A stretch of DNA of 64,000 nucleotides from Variovorax sp. UMC13 (GCF_014170375.1 NZ_LZZW01000003.1:124001-188000), one strand, 5' to 3'. Positions 1 to 8,633 are shown, counted from the stretch's first letter. Numbers and translations are program-made. Notes: a model not told the origin generated them from the sequence alone.

Positions 1-1
1 G

Positions 2-1270
2 GGGCTGCTCAACCGCGAGGGCTTCATGCAGGCCACGGCCTCCTTCATCGCGGCCCGGCCCGGCCGTGCGCATTGCCTGCTGCTGCTCGATCTCGACGGC
101 TTCAAGGCGGTCAACGATGCCTTCGGCCACAAGGCCGGCGACCGCGTGCTGCGGGACGTGGCCGACTGGCTGCAGCGCGAGCTGTGGTCGCTGAACGCGA
201 TCCTCAGTCGCTGGGGCGGCGACGAATTCGCGGTGCTCTATTGCCCGCGCGGCGATGCCGAGACGCCCGCCGCCGTGGCCGAGGCGCTGATCGCCGCGAT
301 CCCCTTCGCCACCGCGCACTACGGCGGCCACCTGGGCGTGAGCATCGGCATCGCGGTCTCCGATGGCTCGGGCGCCGTGGACATGGCCGAGACCCTCGAC
401 CTGGCGGACGAAGCGCTCTACGAGGCCAAGCGCGCCGGACGCAACCGCTACCAGATCGTCGACGAGGCGCTGAACCTGCGCCTGGCCACGCGCCGCGATG
501 TCGAGCGCGACCTGCTGCACGCGATCGAGACGCGCGCCATCGGCGTCTGGTACCAGCCGATCGTGACCAGCGAAGGCGGCCAGATCCACAGCCTGGAGGC
601 GCTGCTGCGCTGGAACCACCCGCGGCACGGCCGCGTCGCGCCCGAGCGCGTGGTCTTCGCGGCCGCCAGCACCGGCGTCGCCGAGCAGCTGCTGCGCCAC
701 ATCCTCAACGAAGTCTGCCTGGCGATGCACCAGCTGGAGGCCGAGGGTTCGGCGCTGGCCCGGGTGCCGATCGCGATGAACGTGTCGCCGCGCGAGATGG
801 GGCAGTTGGCGGTCGACGAGATCGTGCTGGGCATGCTGGCGGCGCACGAGATCGCGCCGAGCCGCCTGCACATCGAGATCACCGAGGAGGTCGCGCTCGA
901 CAGCCATGCGACCCGCGCCCGGCTGGCGGCGCTCTCGGCGGCCGGCGTGACGATCGTGGTCGACGATTTCGGCGTCGGCTACTCGTCGCTGGCCTCGCTG
1001 CGCAGCGAGTACGTCGGCCAGGTGAAGATCGACCGCAGCTTCGTCTCGGGCCTGTCGGCCTCGCCGGGCAACACCGTGCTGGTCAATTCGATCGTGCAGC
1101 TCGGGCATTCGCTGAACATCCAGGTCGTCGCCGAGGGTGTGGAGACGCATGACGAGCTCGACGCGCTGCGCGCGTTGGGCTGCACGCTCGCGCAGGGCTA
1201 CCACTTCGCCCGCCCTGCGCCGCTGCCCGAGATCGCCGCCTGGGCGCTGCAGCGACAGTCGCTGCCCTGA
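2..1270 (+). CDS. GGDEF-EAL cyclic-di-GMP enzyme, 5' partial
   Basis: This is the 3' part of a protein that makes and/or degrades the second messenger c-di-GMP. The frame is open to the left edge and reads GLLNREGF just before the first internal Met (base 26), a typical GGDEF-domain start, so the true N-terminus (probably sensory) lies outside. Counting from that Met, GGDEF is intact at 64-68 with no RxxD inhibitory site upstream of it. The EAL domain keeps EALLRW at 191, NVSP at 252, DDFG at 313, the K334 region, AEGVE at 369 and QGYHFARP at 390, so both active sites look complete. Such dual proteins may have one dominant activity, which cannot be told from sequence. No operon partner is visible; the following 460 bases are non-coding. 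Confidence 0.95.
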   Translation, partial: GLLNREGFMQATASFIAARPGRAHCLLLLDLDGFKAVNDAFGHKAGDRVLRDVADWLQRELWSLNAILSRWGGDEFAVLYCPRGDAETPAAVAEALIAAIPFATAHYGGHLGVSIGIAVSDGSGAVDMAETLDLADEALYEAKRAGRNRYQIVDEALNLRLATRRDVERDLLHAIETRAIGVWYQPIVTSEGGQIHSLEALLRWNHPRHGRVAPERVVFAAASTGVAEQLLRHILNEVCLAMHQLEAEGSALARVPIAMNVSPREMGQLAVDEIVLGMLAAHEIAPSRLHIEITEEVALDSHATRARLAALSAAGVTIVVDDFGVGYSSLASLRSEYVGQVKIDRSFVSGLSASPGNTVLVNSIVQLGHSLNIQVVAEGVETHDELDALRALGCTLAQGYHFARPAPLPEIAAWALQRQSLP

Positions 1271-1329
1271 CGCGCGGCGCAGCCCGGCAAGGGCGAGCAC
1301 CGAAACCGTTTCCGGGGCCATGACACGCG

Positions 1330-1345
1330 TGTGACGGATGTCACG
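1330..1345. promoter_or_regulatory. CRP-like binding dyad
   Basis: The bases read TGTGA-N6-TCACG, one mismatch from the CRP/Vfr consensus TGTGA-N6-TCACA. It lies 60 bases past the GGDEF-EAL stop and about 390 bases before the next start, so a role in the downstream gene would need a long leader. Confidence 0.4.
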
Positions 1346-1439
1346 CTTGCCGGCGTTTTCTATTTCGCTGCCTGAAGAGGCGTGCGCAGCGCCGAGTCCA
1401 TCCACCAGAGGGGAGGCGAGCCGCCGGCATGGGGTGGGC

Positions 1440-1469
1440 GTCACGAATGGTCATGAATGGTCACGAATG
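1440..1469 (+). repeat. Three tandem 10-bp repeats GTCAYGAATG
   Basis: Three head-to-tail copies, GTCACGAATG, GTCATGAATG and GTCACGAATG, follow without a gap. A 10-bp period puts every copy on the same face of the helix, as in cooperative regulator binding sites. The flanking bases ACCCATGAC continue the theme imperfectly. Confidence 0.6.
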
Positions 1470-1733
1470 ACCCATGACGCCTGCGAGGCCGCTCATAAGA
1501 ATGACTGGCCGAATCGTCCTGGACGCAGGCAGTCCCGTGTGCTTCGTGAGCCATCCAGCCCGCCGCGCATCGGTCTGCGCCGCCGGTGCGATGGGCTTTA
1601 CTCCCCGATTGTTGACTGCACGCATGACCTCCAACCGCTTTCCACAGACGACCGGCGATACCGCCAGCGCGCCCGCTCACTGCGAGGCGAACCGGCATGT
1701 CTCCGGTCCGGGTGGCGTGGGCGCGTGAAGCCG

Positions 1734-2192
1734 ATGTCCGCCCGCCCCGAATTCCCGAAGCCTGCCTGCGCCGGCGTGCTTGCACGCGACGAGATGCTAC
1801 GTCGCCGCTACTGCGCGATGGTGGAGGACGCGGGATACGAGGTGCAGCCCTTCGCCGCCGTCGACGAGCTCGTCTCGGCCTGCCTGGCCAGCGCCAAGCG
1901 CTTCGACCTGCTGGTCATGGCCTTCCCCGGCGACGTGTCGCGGGTGGTGCTGGGCCTGGAACGGGTCTGCCGGATGATCTCGAACTCCGTGGGGGGCCTG
2001 CTGATCCTGGAGGAGCGGCAGATCGACGCGGTGCACCAGGTGCGTTGGGTGCTGCCACGCGACTTCATCCTGGCGCCCTTCGACGACGAGGAGTTCCGGC
2101 TGCGCCTCGCGCGCTGCGGGCCCGCCGCCGGGCTGGCGCAGCAGCCGCCCGCGACGGCGGCGTCGACTCTCGCCGAAGCCGCGTACCGCTAG
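1734..2192 (+). CDS. Degenerate receiver-domain (response-regulator-like) protein
   Basis: About 152 residues with the length and alternating strand/helix pattern of a CheY-type receiver and no output domain. Where the phospho-acceptor Asp is expected, the third strand reads LLVMAFPGD. The usual K-P-F signature near the end is ILAPF, so the conserved Lys is lost and normal phosphorylation is unlikely. It may work as a protein-protein switch or an adaptor. I chose ATG 1734 (GTG 1725 is also possible). The frame is open far upstream, but that part has no protein-like features. It stands alone, between a non-coding stretch and a membrane protein gene. Confidence 0.6.
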   Translation: MSARPEFPKPACAGVLARDEMLRRRYCAMVEDAGYEVQPFAAVDELVSACLASAKRFDLLVMAFPGDVSRVVLGLERVCRMISNSVGGLLILEERQIDAVHQVRWVLPRDFILAPFDDEEFRLRLARCGPAAGLAQQPPATAASTLAEAAYR

Positions 2193-2402
2193 GCCGGCGG
2201 GTGCGTCGTCGAGGCACGGACGCCTGCTTCGAAGGTCGCGTCGCGGGCGCCGATGGCAGTTTCCCCTCGAGGGCACGCCGTCGGCAGCGGCGGTTTTCCC
2301 CTCGGCCGTGCACGGCCCGCGTCATGCGCCGGACATTCGCGCGCGCCAGACTCGGGCCGTCGCCGCACGTCCGCCGGCGACACGGCTTGAAAGGACAGGC
2401 GC

Positions 2403-3017
2403 ATGCACGAAGGCGAGCGACTCAACACCTGCACCCACGGGCTCGGCCTGCTGCTGGCGCTGGCCGCGGCGGTGGTGCTGATCGGCGAGGCCGCCGCATC
2501 GAAGGACGCCTGGCGGGTGGCGAGCTTCAGCGTGTTCGCCGCCGCGATGGTGGCGCTCTATGCCGCCTCGACGCTGTTCCACGGCACGCGCGGCCGCGCG
2601 AAGGCGGCCTGGGCGCGCGCCGACCACTGCGCGATCTACCTCATGATCGCCGGCACCTACACGCCGCTGGCGCTGGTGGCGCTGCGCGGCATCTGGGGCT
2701 GGGGCCTGTTCGCCGTGGTCTGGGCCGCGGCGCTGTACGGCGTGGCGCGCGAGCTGCTGCCGGCGCGCGAGCGGCCGCCGGCGGTCGCGCTCTATGTGCT
2801 GATGGGCTGGGTCGGCCTCGCGGCCGTGCTGCCCATCGTCGAGCGCTTTCCCTCCGCCGGCCTGCCGTGGCTGCTGGCCGGCGCCTTGCTCTACACCGGT
2901 GGCGTGGTCTTCTATGCGCGCGACGGCCGCTGGCGCCATGCGCATGGGGTCTGGCACCTGTTCGTGCTGGGCGGCAGCGCGAGCCACTGCATCGCGCTGC
3001 GCTCGCTGCTGGTCTGA
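2403..3017 (+). CDS. Hemolysin III / PAQR-family membrane protein
   Basis: A 204-residue inner-membrane protein with about seven hydrophobic helices. It carries the PAQR (YqfA/hemolysin III) signatures: STLFHG after the second helix, DHCAIYLMIAGTYTP in the middle, and HGVWHLFVLGGSASHC at the C-terminus. The Ser/Asp/His residues of these motifs form a zinc site in this superfamily, and the bacterial members are thought to act in membrane lipid homeostasis; haemolysis is seldom their real role. The start is backed by the purine-rich GAAAGGA about 8 bases upstream. The 210-base gap before it shows no gene. It is monocistronic, with a convergent neighbour 22 bases downstream. Confidence 0.88.
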   Translation: MHEGERLNTCTHGLGLLLALAAAVVLIGEAAASKDAWRVASFSVFAAAMVALYAASTLFHGTRGRAKAAWARADHCAIYLMIAGTYTPLALVALRGIWGWGLFAVVWAAALYGVARELLPARERPPAVALYVLMGWVGLAAVLPIVERFPSAGLPWLLAGALLYTGGVVFYARDGRWRHAHGVWHLFVLGGSASHCIALRSLLV

Positions 3018-3039
3018 GGTCTGGGCTGCGGCCCGGCGC

Positions 3040-4074
3040 TCAGAGGCCGGCCAGGCGGCGCGTCATCTCGGCGGCCGGGATCGCGCGGCAGCCGCTCGCG
3101 TTCTGGCCCGACCACAGCGTGGAGAAGTCGTCGCGGCCCAGCTTCTCGGCCGCGGCCTTGAGCGGCGCGAGCGCGGCCGTGGCCAGCGGGAAGGCGGGCG
3201 GCGCATCGCTGAGCGGCCCCAGCGCATCGAGCAGGCGGTTGCGCATGCCGCGCGCCGGCCGGCCGGTGATCAGGTTGGTCAGCACCGTGTGCTCGGCCCG
3301 CGGGCTCTGCAGGGCCGCGCGGTGCAAGGCCGTGGTCGTGGCTTCGGGGCACAGCAGGTAGCTGGTGCCGACCTGTGCGCCGGCCGCGCCCAGCGCCATG
3401 GCCGCGTCCACGCCCTGCGCGTCGGCGATGCCGCCGGCCGCGATCACCGGCAGCTTCACCGCCTGCACGACCTGCGGCAGCAGCGCGAAGGTGCCGATCT
3501 GCGTGGAGAGGTCGTCGCCAAGGAAGATGCCGCGATGGCCGCCGGCCTCCAGGCCCTGCGCGATCACTGCGTCCGCACCGTGCGCCTCGAGCCAGCGCGC
3601 TTCTTCCACCGTGGTCGCCGACGACAGCATCTTGGCGCCCCAGCCCTTGACGCGCGCCATCAGCGCGGCCGAGGGCAGGCCGAAATGGAAGCTCACGACC
3701 GGCGGGCGGAAGGGCGCGATCAGCTCGGCGATGGCCTCGCTGAAGGGCGCGCGCCCGCCGCCCTCGGGGATGGTGGCGGGGTCGATGCCGTACTCGGCGT
3801 AGAAGGGCGCGAGCGCCGCGCGCCACCGGGCTTCGCGCGCGGCATCGGGCACGGGCGGCGTGTGGCAGAAGAAGTTGAGGTTCCAGGGGCGCGTGGTCTG
3901 CGCCGTGATCGCCTGTAGTTCGCTGCGCAACGTCTCTGGCGTGAGCATGGCGCAGGGCAGCGAACCCAGTCCCCCGGCGTTCGACACCGCCACCGCCATG
4001 GCGCTGCCCTGCACGCCCGCCATCGGGGCCTGGACGATCGGCAGGTCGATGCCGAAGAGCTCGCGGATGTTCAT
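3040..4074 (-). CDS. Nitronate monooxygenase (2-nitropropane dioxygenase family)
   Basis: A 344-residue FMN enzyme with a TIM-barrel fold that oxidises alkyl nitronates such as propionate 3-nitronate to the carbonyl compound and nitrite. Family marks are the N-terminal PIVQAPMAG, the SFHFG strand, AQGLEAGGHRG with the conserved His, PVIAAGGIADAQG, and GAAGAQVGTSYLLCPEA for flavin phosphate binding. The frame stays open further upstream, but only within folA; ATG 4074 overlaps the folA stop as ATGA, so translation is probably coupled. Pairing with folA has no obvious metabolic logic and may simply be co-transcription. Confidence 0.9.
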   Translation of the reverse strand: MNIRELFGIDLPIVQAPMAGVQGSAMAVAVSNAGGLGSLPCAMLTPETLRSELQAITAQTTRPWNLNFFCHTPPVPDAAREARWRAALAPFYAEYGIDPATIPEGGGRAPFSEAIAELIAPFRPPVVSFHFGLPSAALMARVKGWGAKMLSSATTVEEARWLEAHGADAVIAQGLEAGGHRGIFLGDDLSTQIGTFALLPQVVQAVKLPVIAAGGIADAQGVDAAMALGAAGAQVGTSYLLCPEATTTALHRAALQSPRAEHTVLTNLITGRPARGMRNRLLDALGPLSDAPPAFPLATAALAPLKAAAEKLGRDDFSTLWSGQNASGCRAIPAAEMTRRLAGL

Positions 4075-4562
4075 GCGTCGCTCCTTTCGAGCGTCACGAA
4101 GCTGAAGGGCAGGCCGGTGCTCGACACATGGCTTTCGCGTGCGCTCTCGCGCCAGCCATCGCCCAGCGAGGGCGCGTGCGCATCGCCCTCGAAGTCGCGT
4201 GCGATCTCGGTCACCACGGCGCGCTGCGCCAACGCCGCGGCCTCGGCATAGATCTGCGCGCCGCCGATCACCCACACCTCGGCCACGTCCGCGCACAGCG
4301 CGATCGCATGGCCCAGGTCGGTCGCTCGCTCGGCCCCCGCGGCCTGCCAGCCGGCCTGGCGCGTCAGCACGATGTTGCGCCGACCCGGCAGGGGACGGAA
4401 CTTCGGCGGCAGCGAATCCCAGGTCTTGCGGCCCATCAGCACTGGGCAACCGGCCGTCATGCGCTTGAAGTGCGCCATGTCCTCGGGCAGGTGCCAGGGC
4501 AGGGCGTTGTTCTTGCCGATCACGCCGTTGGCGGCGCGTGCATAGATCAGGTTGAGGCGCAT
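4071..4562 (-). CDS. folA: Dihydrofolate reductase
   Basis: NADPH-dependent reduction of dihydrofolate to tetrahydrofolate, which recycles the folate oxidised by thymidylate synthase. The protein has 163 residues, the usual size. It shows IYARAANGVIGKNNALPWHLPEDM with catalytic Asp at 29, MGRKTWDSLP, the NADPH-binding GRRNIVLTR, and VIGGAQIY. ATG 4562 is chosen because it starts directly on the first beta strand; an upstream in-frame ATG at 4610 would add a Pro/Arg-rich tail. thyA is on the same strand about 7.5 kb away, beyond an accessory block. Confidence 0.96.
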   Translation of the reverse strand: MRLNLIYARAANGVIGKNNALPWHLPEDMAHFKRMTAGCPVLMGRKTWDSLPPKFRPLPGRRNIVLTRQAGWQAAGAERATDLGHAIALCADVAEVWVIGGAQIYAEAAALAQRAVVTEIARDFEGDAHAPSLGDGWRESARESHVSSTGLPFSFVTLERSDA

Positions 4563-4744
4563 GGGCGGAGGTCTGAAGGTGGGGCGTTGGGGAGGCCCGC
4601 GGCGCTGCATCGGCAGGGCGGTCCGCGAACGTGGGAGGACGGGTGTGCGCCTGGATTATCCCCGTCGGCCGGCGTGAGGGGGCGTCAGCGCGCCGGAGCG
4701 CGGCCCCTGCCCGATGCCATGGCCTGGGCTCCGGGAGGGCGTGT

Positions 4745-4784
4745 TTTCAATGAATTAAATCCTTTCGATTTAATTAAATTGAAA
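4745..4784. repeat. 40-bp AT-rich inverted repeat
   Basis: Two arms, TTTCAAT-g-AATTAAATC and GATTTAATT-aa-ATTGAAA, flank the 5-base spacer CTTTC. Sixteen base pairs match with only a 1/2-base interruption. It is strikingly AT-rich for this genome, lies between folA and the truncated ATPase, and marks the left edge of the accessory block. Confidence 0.8.
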
Positions 4785-4841
4785 TGAGGCTATTGGTGTT
4801 TGGATTGGTGAAAGCCTGCGTTGCCGTTCTTTTTCACACTT

Positions 4842-5720
4842 ATGCCTGTTGCGCCAATGACGGGAGAGGCCGCCCCTCTGCTGCCCGAGGCGCACGAGAT
4901 CAAGGACCTGAAAGCGCTTGGCTTCTTCGACGACGACCTCGAAGTGGTGGCGCGCGCGATGGCCTGCCCGGCCGGACTGATCCTGATCACCGGGCCTACA
5001 GGCTCCGGCAAGAGCAGCACCTTGCACGCAGGACTGCGCATGCAGCACCTGATCGAGCGCAACGTGCTGACGGTGGAGGACCCGCTCGAGTACCGCGTGC
5101 CGTTGGCGGGGCAGACCGAGGTGAACCGCCGCGCGGGCTACGACTTCGGCGTCGCGCTGCGGCATTTCCTGCGCCACGACCCCGACGTGATCCTGGTGGG
5201 GGAAATGCGCGACGCCGAAACCGCCCAGGCCGCGGTCGATGCTGCGGCGACCGGCCACCTGGTGCTCTCGACGCTGCACGTGACCACGGTCTTCGGCGTG
5301 GTGCCGCGGCTGGCACCGTTCGGGCTCGTGCCACAGGTGATCGCGGAGAACCTCAAGCTGGTCATCAACCAGCGGCTGGTCCGCAAGCTCTGCAGCCATT
5401 GCAGCATCGCCGATCCCTTCTCGGATACCGAATGCACCTGGCTCGGCGTGGCACAGGGCACGCTGGGTCGGCGCCGGCTGGGCTGTGCGCGCTGCCGCAA
5501 TACCGGGTTCCATGGCCGGCTGCCGCTCTACGAGCTGCTGGCCGTCGACGAACGCATGGCCAACGCCATTGCCGACGGCGCGGGGCGTGAGTCAATCCGC
5601 ACGCTGGCGCAGAAGCAGGGCTTCCAGCACATCAGCCTGCTGGCCAAGCGGCGCGTGCGGCACGGACAGACCACGGTGGAAGAAGTGCGGCGTGTGATCG
5701 GCGACGAGGCCGGCATATGA
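4842..5720 (+). CDS. Type II secretion/type IV pilus ATPase (GspE/PilB family), N-terminally truncated
   Basis: The C-terminal motor of a secretion ATPase. Present are Walker A GPTGSGKSS, the Asp box VEDPLEYR, Walker B VILVGEMRD, the His box STLHVTT, NQRLVRKLC, and the zinc four-Cys module CSHC...CARC. GspE/PilB proteins are about 500-570 residues; this one starts only some 40 residues before Walker A, so the whole N1 domain and most of N2 are missing. Upstream is an AT-rich palindrome, not the missing coding part. The start is uncertain (TTG 4821, ATG 4842 or ATG 4857) and no ribosome-binding site is seen. It overlaps the next gene as ATGA. It could be a remnant or a shortened variant that works with its neighbours. 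Confidence 0.8.
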   Translation: MPVAPMTGEAAPLLPEAHEIKDLKALGFFDDDLEVVARAMACPAGLILITGPTGSGKSSTLHAGLRMQHLIERNVLTVEDPLEYRVPLAGQTEVNRRAGYDFGVALRHFLRHDPDVILVGEMRDAETAQAAVDAAATGHLVLSTLHVTTVFGVVPRLAPFGLVPQVIAENLKLVINQRLVRKLCSHCSIADPFSDTECTWLGVAQGTLGRRRLGCARCRNTGFHGRLPLYELLAVDERMANAIADGAGRESIRTLAQKQGFQHISLLAKRRVRHGQTTVEEVRRVIGDEAGI

Positions 5721-6973
5721 GCAACTACTTCTACTACTCGATCCTGCTGCCTCATGGGCGCACGCAGAGCGGCGTCGCTGCCATTTCGGCCGAGCTCACC
5801 GTCTCGGCGGTCGCCTGGCTGGAGAAGCGGCACGACGGCATCGTGCTGAAGATCTATCGCCTGCCGCCCTGGGCCGCCCGGATCGCGCTGGTCCTGTCGC
5901 GGCTGTTCCGCTCGGCGCTCAAGCCGGTGGAGCTTGCGAGCCTGCTGCGCGATCTGGCGGTGATGAACGGCAGCGGCATCCCGATCATCGAGGCGGTGCG
6001 CGCGATCGCCGAAGACGAGGCGGGCGGGCCCGGCAAGCGGATCGCACATGTCTGCCTGCAGTTGCAGGAGGACCTCAACGCGGGCGCCTCGCTGGGCACG
6101 GCCTTCGGGCGCCAGCCCGAGGTGTTTCCCGAAACAGTGCGCAGCCTCGCGCGCATCGGCGACGAGACCGGCAAGATGGACGACATGCTGATGGAGTCGG
6201 CGCGCCACATCGATCGCGTGATCTCGCTCAAGGCCGATGCCAAGCAGGCCATGGTCTATCCCATCGTCTCCTTTCTCTCGATCTTCGGCGCCGGCGGCTT
6301 CTGGGTCGTCTATGTGCTGCCCAAGCTGGTGGGCCTGTTCAAGCAGATGAACGCCAAGCTGCCCCCGATCACCGTCGCGGTCATCCAGATGAGCGATTGG
6401 CTCAACGAGAACTGGATGCTGCTGCTGTTCGGCATCTTCGCCGCGGTGGCGAGCCTGGTGGCGATCTGGAAGTACAGCCCCGCAGTGCGGCGGCGCGTTT
6501 TCGAGCTGCTGCACCGGACGCCGGTGGTCAAGGTCATCCTGAGCTCATCGGGGCTGGCTTTCTTTTCTGAATACCTGTCGCTGTTGATCCGCTCGGGGCT
6601 GGACGTGGTCAACAGCCTCACGATCCTGCAGGGGGCACTGAAGAGCGTCTATTACCGCGAGCGCGTGCTCGCGATCCAGGCCTTCGTGGAGCGCGGCGAC
6701 CGGATCTCCCAGGCGATGCGACAGGTCGGCGGCTTCCCTTCGATGATGGTCCGCATGGTCGCGGTTGGCGAGGACTCGGGCACGCTGGACCGCCAGCTGT
6801 CCTATCTCGCCGACGAGTATTCAAATCGCTTGAAACGGGCGGTCGGGATGCTGGCCGAGCTGATCAAGCCCCTGATCGTGATCCTGGCGGGCGGTGTCTT
6901 TCTCTTCTTGATCATCGCCCTGCTGTTGCCGGTCTATGACCTGGTGAAGCAGACGATGGCGGTCGCGCACTGA
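5717..6973 (+). CDS. GspF/PilC-type inner-membrane platform protein
   Basis: A 418-residue full-length polytopic protein that couples the cytoplasmic ATPase to pilin assembly in type II secretion or type IV pili. Two T2SSF domains are seen: the first with LLRDLAVMNGSGIPIIEAV and LARIGDETGKMDD, the second with FSEYLSLLIRSGLDVVNSL and MVAVGEDSGTLD. The hydrophobic segments (around residues 185-205, 230-250 and 385-410) are in the usual places. The ATG overlaps the ATPase stop by 4 bases, so the two are translationally coupled. Because this partner is intact, the shortened ATPase may still be in use. Confidence 0.9.
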   Translation: MSNYFYYSILLPHGRTQSGVAAISAELTVSAVAWLEKRHDGIVLKIYRLPPWAARIALVLSRLFRSALKPVELASLLRDLAVMNGSGIPIIEAVRAIAEDEAGGPGKRIAHVCLQLQEDLNAGASLGTAFGRQPEVFPETVRSLARIGDETGKMDDMLMESARHIDRVISLKADAKQAMVYPIVSFLSIFGAGGFWVVYVLPKLVGLFKQMNAKLPPITVAVIQMSDWLNENWMLLLFGIFAAVASLVAIWKYSPAVRRRVFELLHRTPVVKVILSSSGLAFFSEYLSLLIRSGLDVVNSLTILQGALKSVYYRERVLAIQAFVERGDRISQAMRQVGGFPSMMVRMVAVGEDSGTLDRQLSYLADEYSNRLKRAVGMLAELIKPLIVILAGGVFLFLIIALLLPVYDLVKQTMAVAH

Positions 6974-7001
6974 TGAGGCATTTCAATGGGAGGCAATAAA
7001 G

Positions 7002-8627
7002 ATGATTCGAGAACCCGTTTCACGCAGGAGAGCCCAACGCGGTGTGGCCGCGATCCTGTTGGCACTGATGGTGTTGGTCTTCACGGGGCTGTTGGCTATT
7101 TCAATGTTCCTCAAACGCGGGCAGGGCGCGCAAGACCGTGTCACGCGGGAGCAGTCGGCCAGCCTTGAATATTCCCGCAATCTGCTGGTCGGCTTCGTGA
7201 TGCGCGAAGGGCGGCTCCCCTGCGTGGCGCAGGCACCCCATGGCAAGGAGGATTGTGCGGCCACCAACCCCAAGGGCTGGCTGCCCACGGGCACCTTGGA
7301 TCCGGTGGCCGCTGCGCCGAACACGCAGGGCCGTCTGCCCGTGAGGTACATGGTCTACCGAGGCGCGGGCGCGGATTTGACGAGTGCGACCACGAATGAG
7401 TACATCCCCTCGGATGCCAGTGGCGCACCACTCGCGGATTACCCTGTCGTGAACAGCACCCTAGACACGTGTCGCAAGCTGTACCTCATGGAATCCCCGC
7501 CCCAAGCCGAGGGTGCGGCTTTGCCAGGGCAGGTGCCGGTGTCTGCTGCGGCCATTGCAGACACGCCTTCGAGGTGGAGCATGGCCTACGGCTTGAAGGG
7601 CACCGCCGCCGATACCAGGCAGCCTTACGTGATGCTCGGCACGGAGACAGTGAATGTGGCTTTCGGGTTGGCGGCACCTCCGGCCGGTGCGAGCACCGCT
7701 TCATCGGGCGAGAACGCCAACGTCACCAGTGCACAGATGGAAATACCTGGGCGGCGACCGGATGCGAACTATCGAGACCAGGTCTTGATCGAGGATGCCG
7801 GTGCCTTGTCCAGGACGCTGGGCTGTGCTCCCGCGCAGGCGTCGGTGGATGTGATGGCCATGGCTGCAGGCTGGCCCGCAGCGGCGGTGGCCGCGAGGGC
7901 GACGCGCATTGCAGACAACGAAGTTCTGATTGCCGTTCAATCGCTGTTTGTCGCTTCGTCCGGTGTCGCTGTACTGGAGGACACCGCAACATTGGGCGAT
8001 GCGATTGCCATATCGATGCAGGCGGCGTTACTCAAGGCCATTGCATCGGCTCTCCTTGTCCTTCAACCTGGGAATCCGGCTTGGACGGAGATGCTTACGA
8101 ACGCAACTACCGCAGCGACGAAGTCCACTGCAACACAGGTCATCGCGCTCGTCTCATTGGCACTGACGACCATAGATCAATTGTCGGAAGACGCCACATT
8201 AGGCGCTCATGGAGAAGCGCTGGCGGGAGCCCCCGCGCTCACCAACACCATGCTCGCCCAAGGCATTTCCGTGCCGACGGGGCGGGGCGCGGGCATGGAG
8301 GACCGCTATGTCTACCAGGACAGCAATGGCGCCCCCCATGAGTTGCAAGTGTGTTTCCAGACCGTGCAATGGTCGGTGGCCGGCACCTCCTCGGCCAGTT
8401 TTGTACCGGTCCAGCGGCACGTGATGCATCTCACCGGCATGACCGTGGAATTGGCCTTGCAGATGGACGCCATGGTCGACGGCAGCGCGGACGCGCGCTT
8501 TGGCGACTTCCGCCAGACGACCCAGGCCAGTTCGACGTCCGCCGCTGGCGTGGAGTGGCCTCCGGTTCGGACGGCGGTGGGCGACGACGCGGTCCCTGAA
8601 GTGGAGGCCTATCTGCTCTTGAATTGA
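7002..8627 (+). CDS. Pseudopilin-like membrane-anchored protein
   Basis: A 541-residue protein with a basic N-terminus, then a single hydrophobic helix (about residues 14-37, QRGVAAILLALMVLVFTG), like PilX/GspK-type minor pilins. The segment LLVGFVMREGRLPC...GWLPTGTL resembles the block after the helix in a large family of proteobacterial pseudopilin-like proteins. The remainder is Ala/Thr-rich and unrecognised. GGGAGG 8 bases upstream supports the start. It is 28 bases after the GspF-like gene and probably in the same transcript. Base composition is less GC-rich than its neighbours, which fits an acquired segment. No canonical prepilin cleavage motif (G-F-T-L-x-E) is present. Confidence 0.55.
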   Translation: MIREPVSRRRAQRGVAAILLALMVLVFTGLLAISMFLKRGQGAQDRVTREQSASLEYSRNLLVGFVMREGRLPCVAQAPHGKEDCAATNPKGWLPTGTLDPVAAAPNTQGRLPVRYMVYRGAGADLTSATTNEYIPSDASGAPLADYPVVNSTLDTCRKLYLMESPPQAEGAALPGQVPVSAAAIADTPSRWSMAYGLKGTAADTRQPYVMLGTETVNVAFGLAAPPAGASTASSGENANVTSAQMEIPGRRPDANYRDQVLIEDAGALSRTLGCAPAQASVDVMAMAAGWPAAAVAARATRIADNEVLIAVQSLFVASSGVAVLEDTATLGDAIAISMQAALLKAIASALLVLQPGNPAWTEMLTNATTAATKSTATQVIALVSLALTTIDQLSEDATLGAHGEALAGAPALTNTMLAQGISVPTGRGAGMEDRYVYQDSNGAPHELQVCFQTVQWSVAGTSSASFVPVQRHVMHLTGMTVELALQMDAMVDGSADARFGDFRQTTQASSTSAAGVEWPPVRTAVGDDAVPEVEAYLLLN

Positions 8628-8633
8628 GGCGGC

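Larger units (their letters stand above)
1271..1733. other. Regulator-rich intergenic region
   Basis: No convincing gene is present. The stretch holds a CRP-like dyad (1330-1345) preceded by the perfect palindrome ACACGCGTGT (1323-1332), and three tandem 10-bp repeats (1440-1469). A reading frame upstream of the receiver-like gene is open here, but its composition does not look like protein: it is rich in Arg, Ser, Pro and Cys and has no motif. Confidence 0.6.

Noticed and set aside
1338..1733. In-frame upstream extension of the receiver-like protein
   Set aside because: The frame is open, but the sequence is rich in Arg, Ser, Pro and Cys, lacks any motif, and covers the tandem repeats; ATG 1734 starts the receiver-like fold.
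4611..4744. Missing 5' half of the secretion ATPase in another frame
   Set aside because: No frame here shows N1/N2-domain motifs, so a simple frameshift does not explain the short protein.
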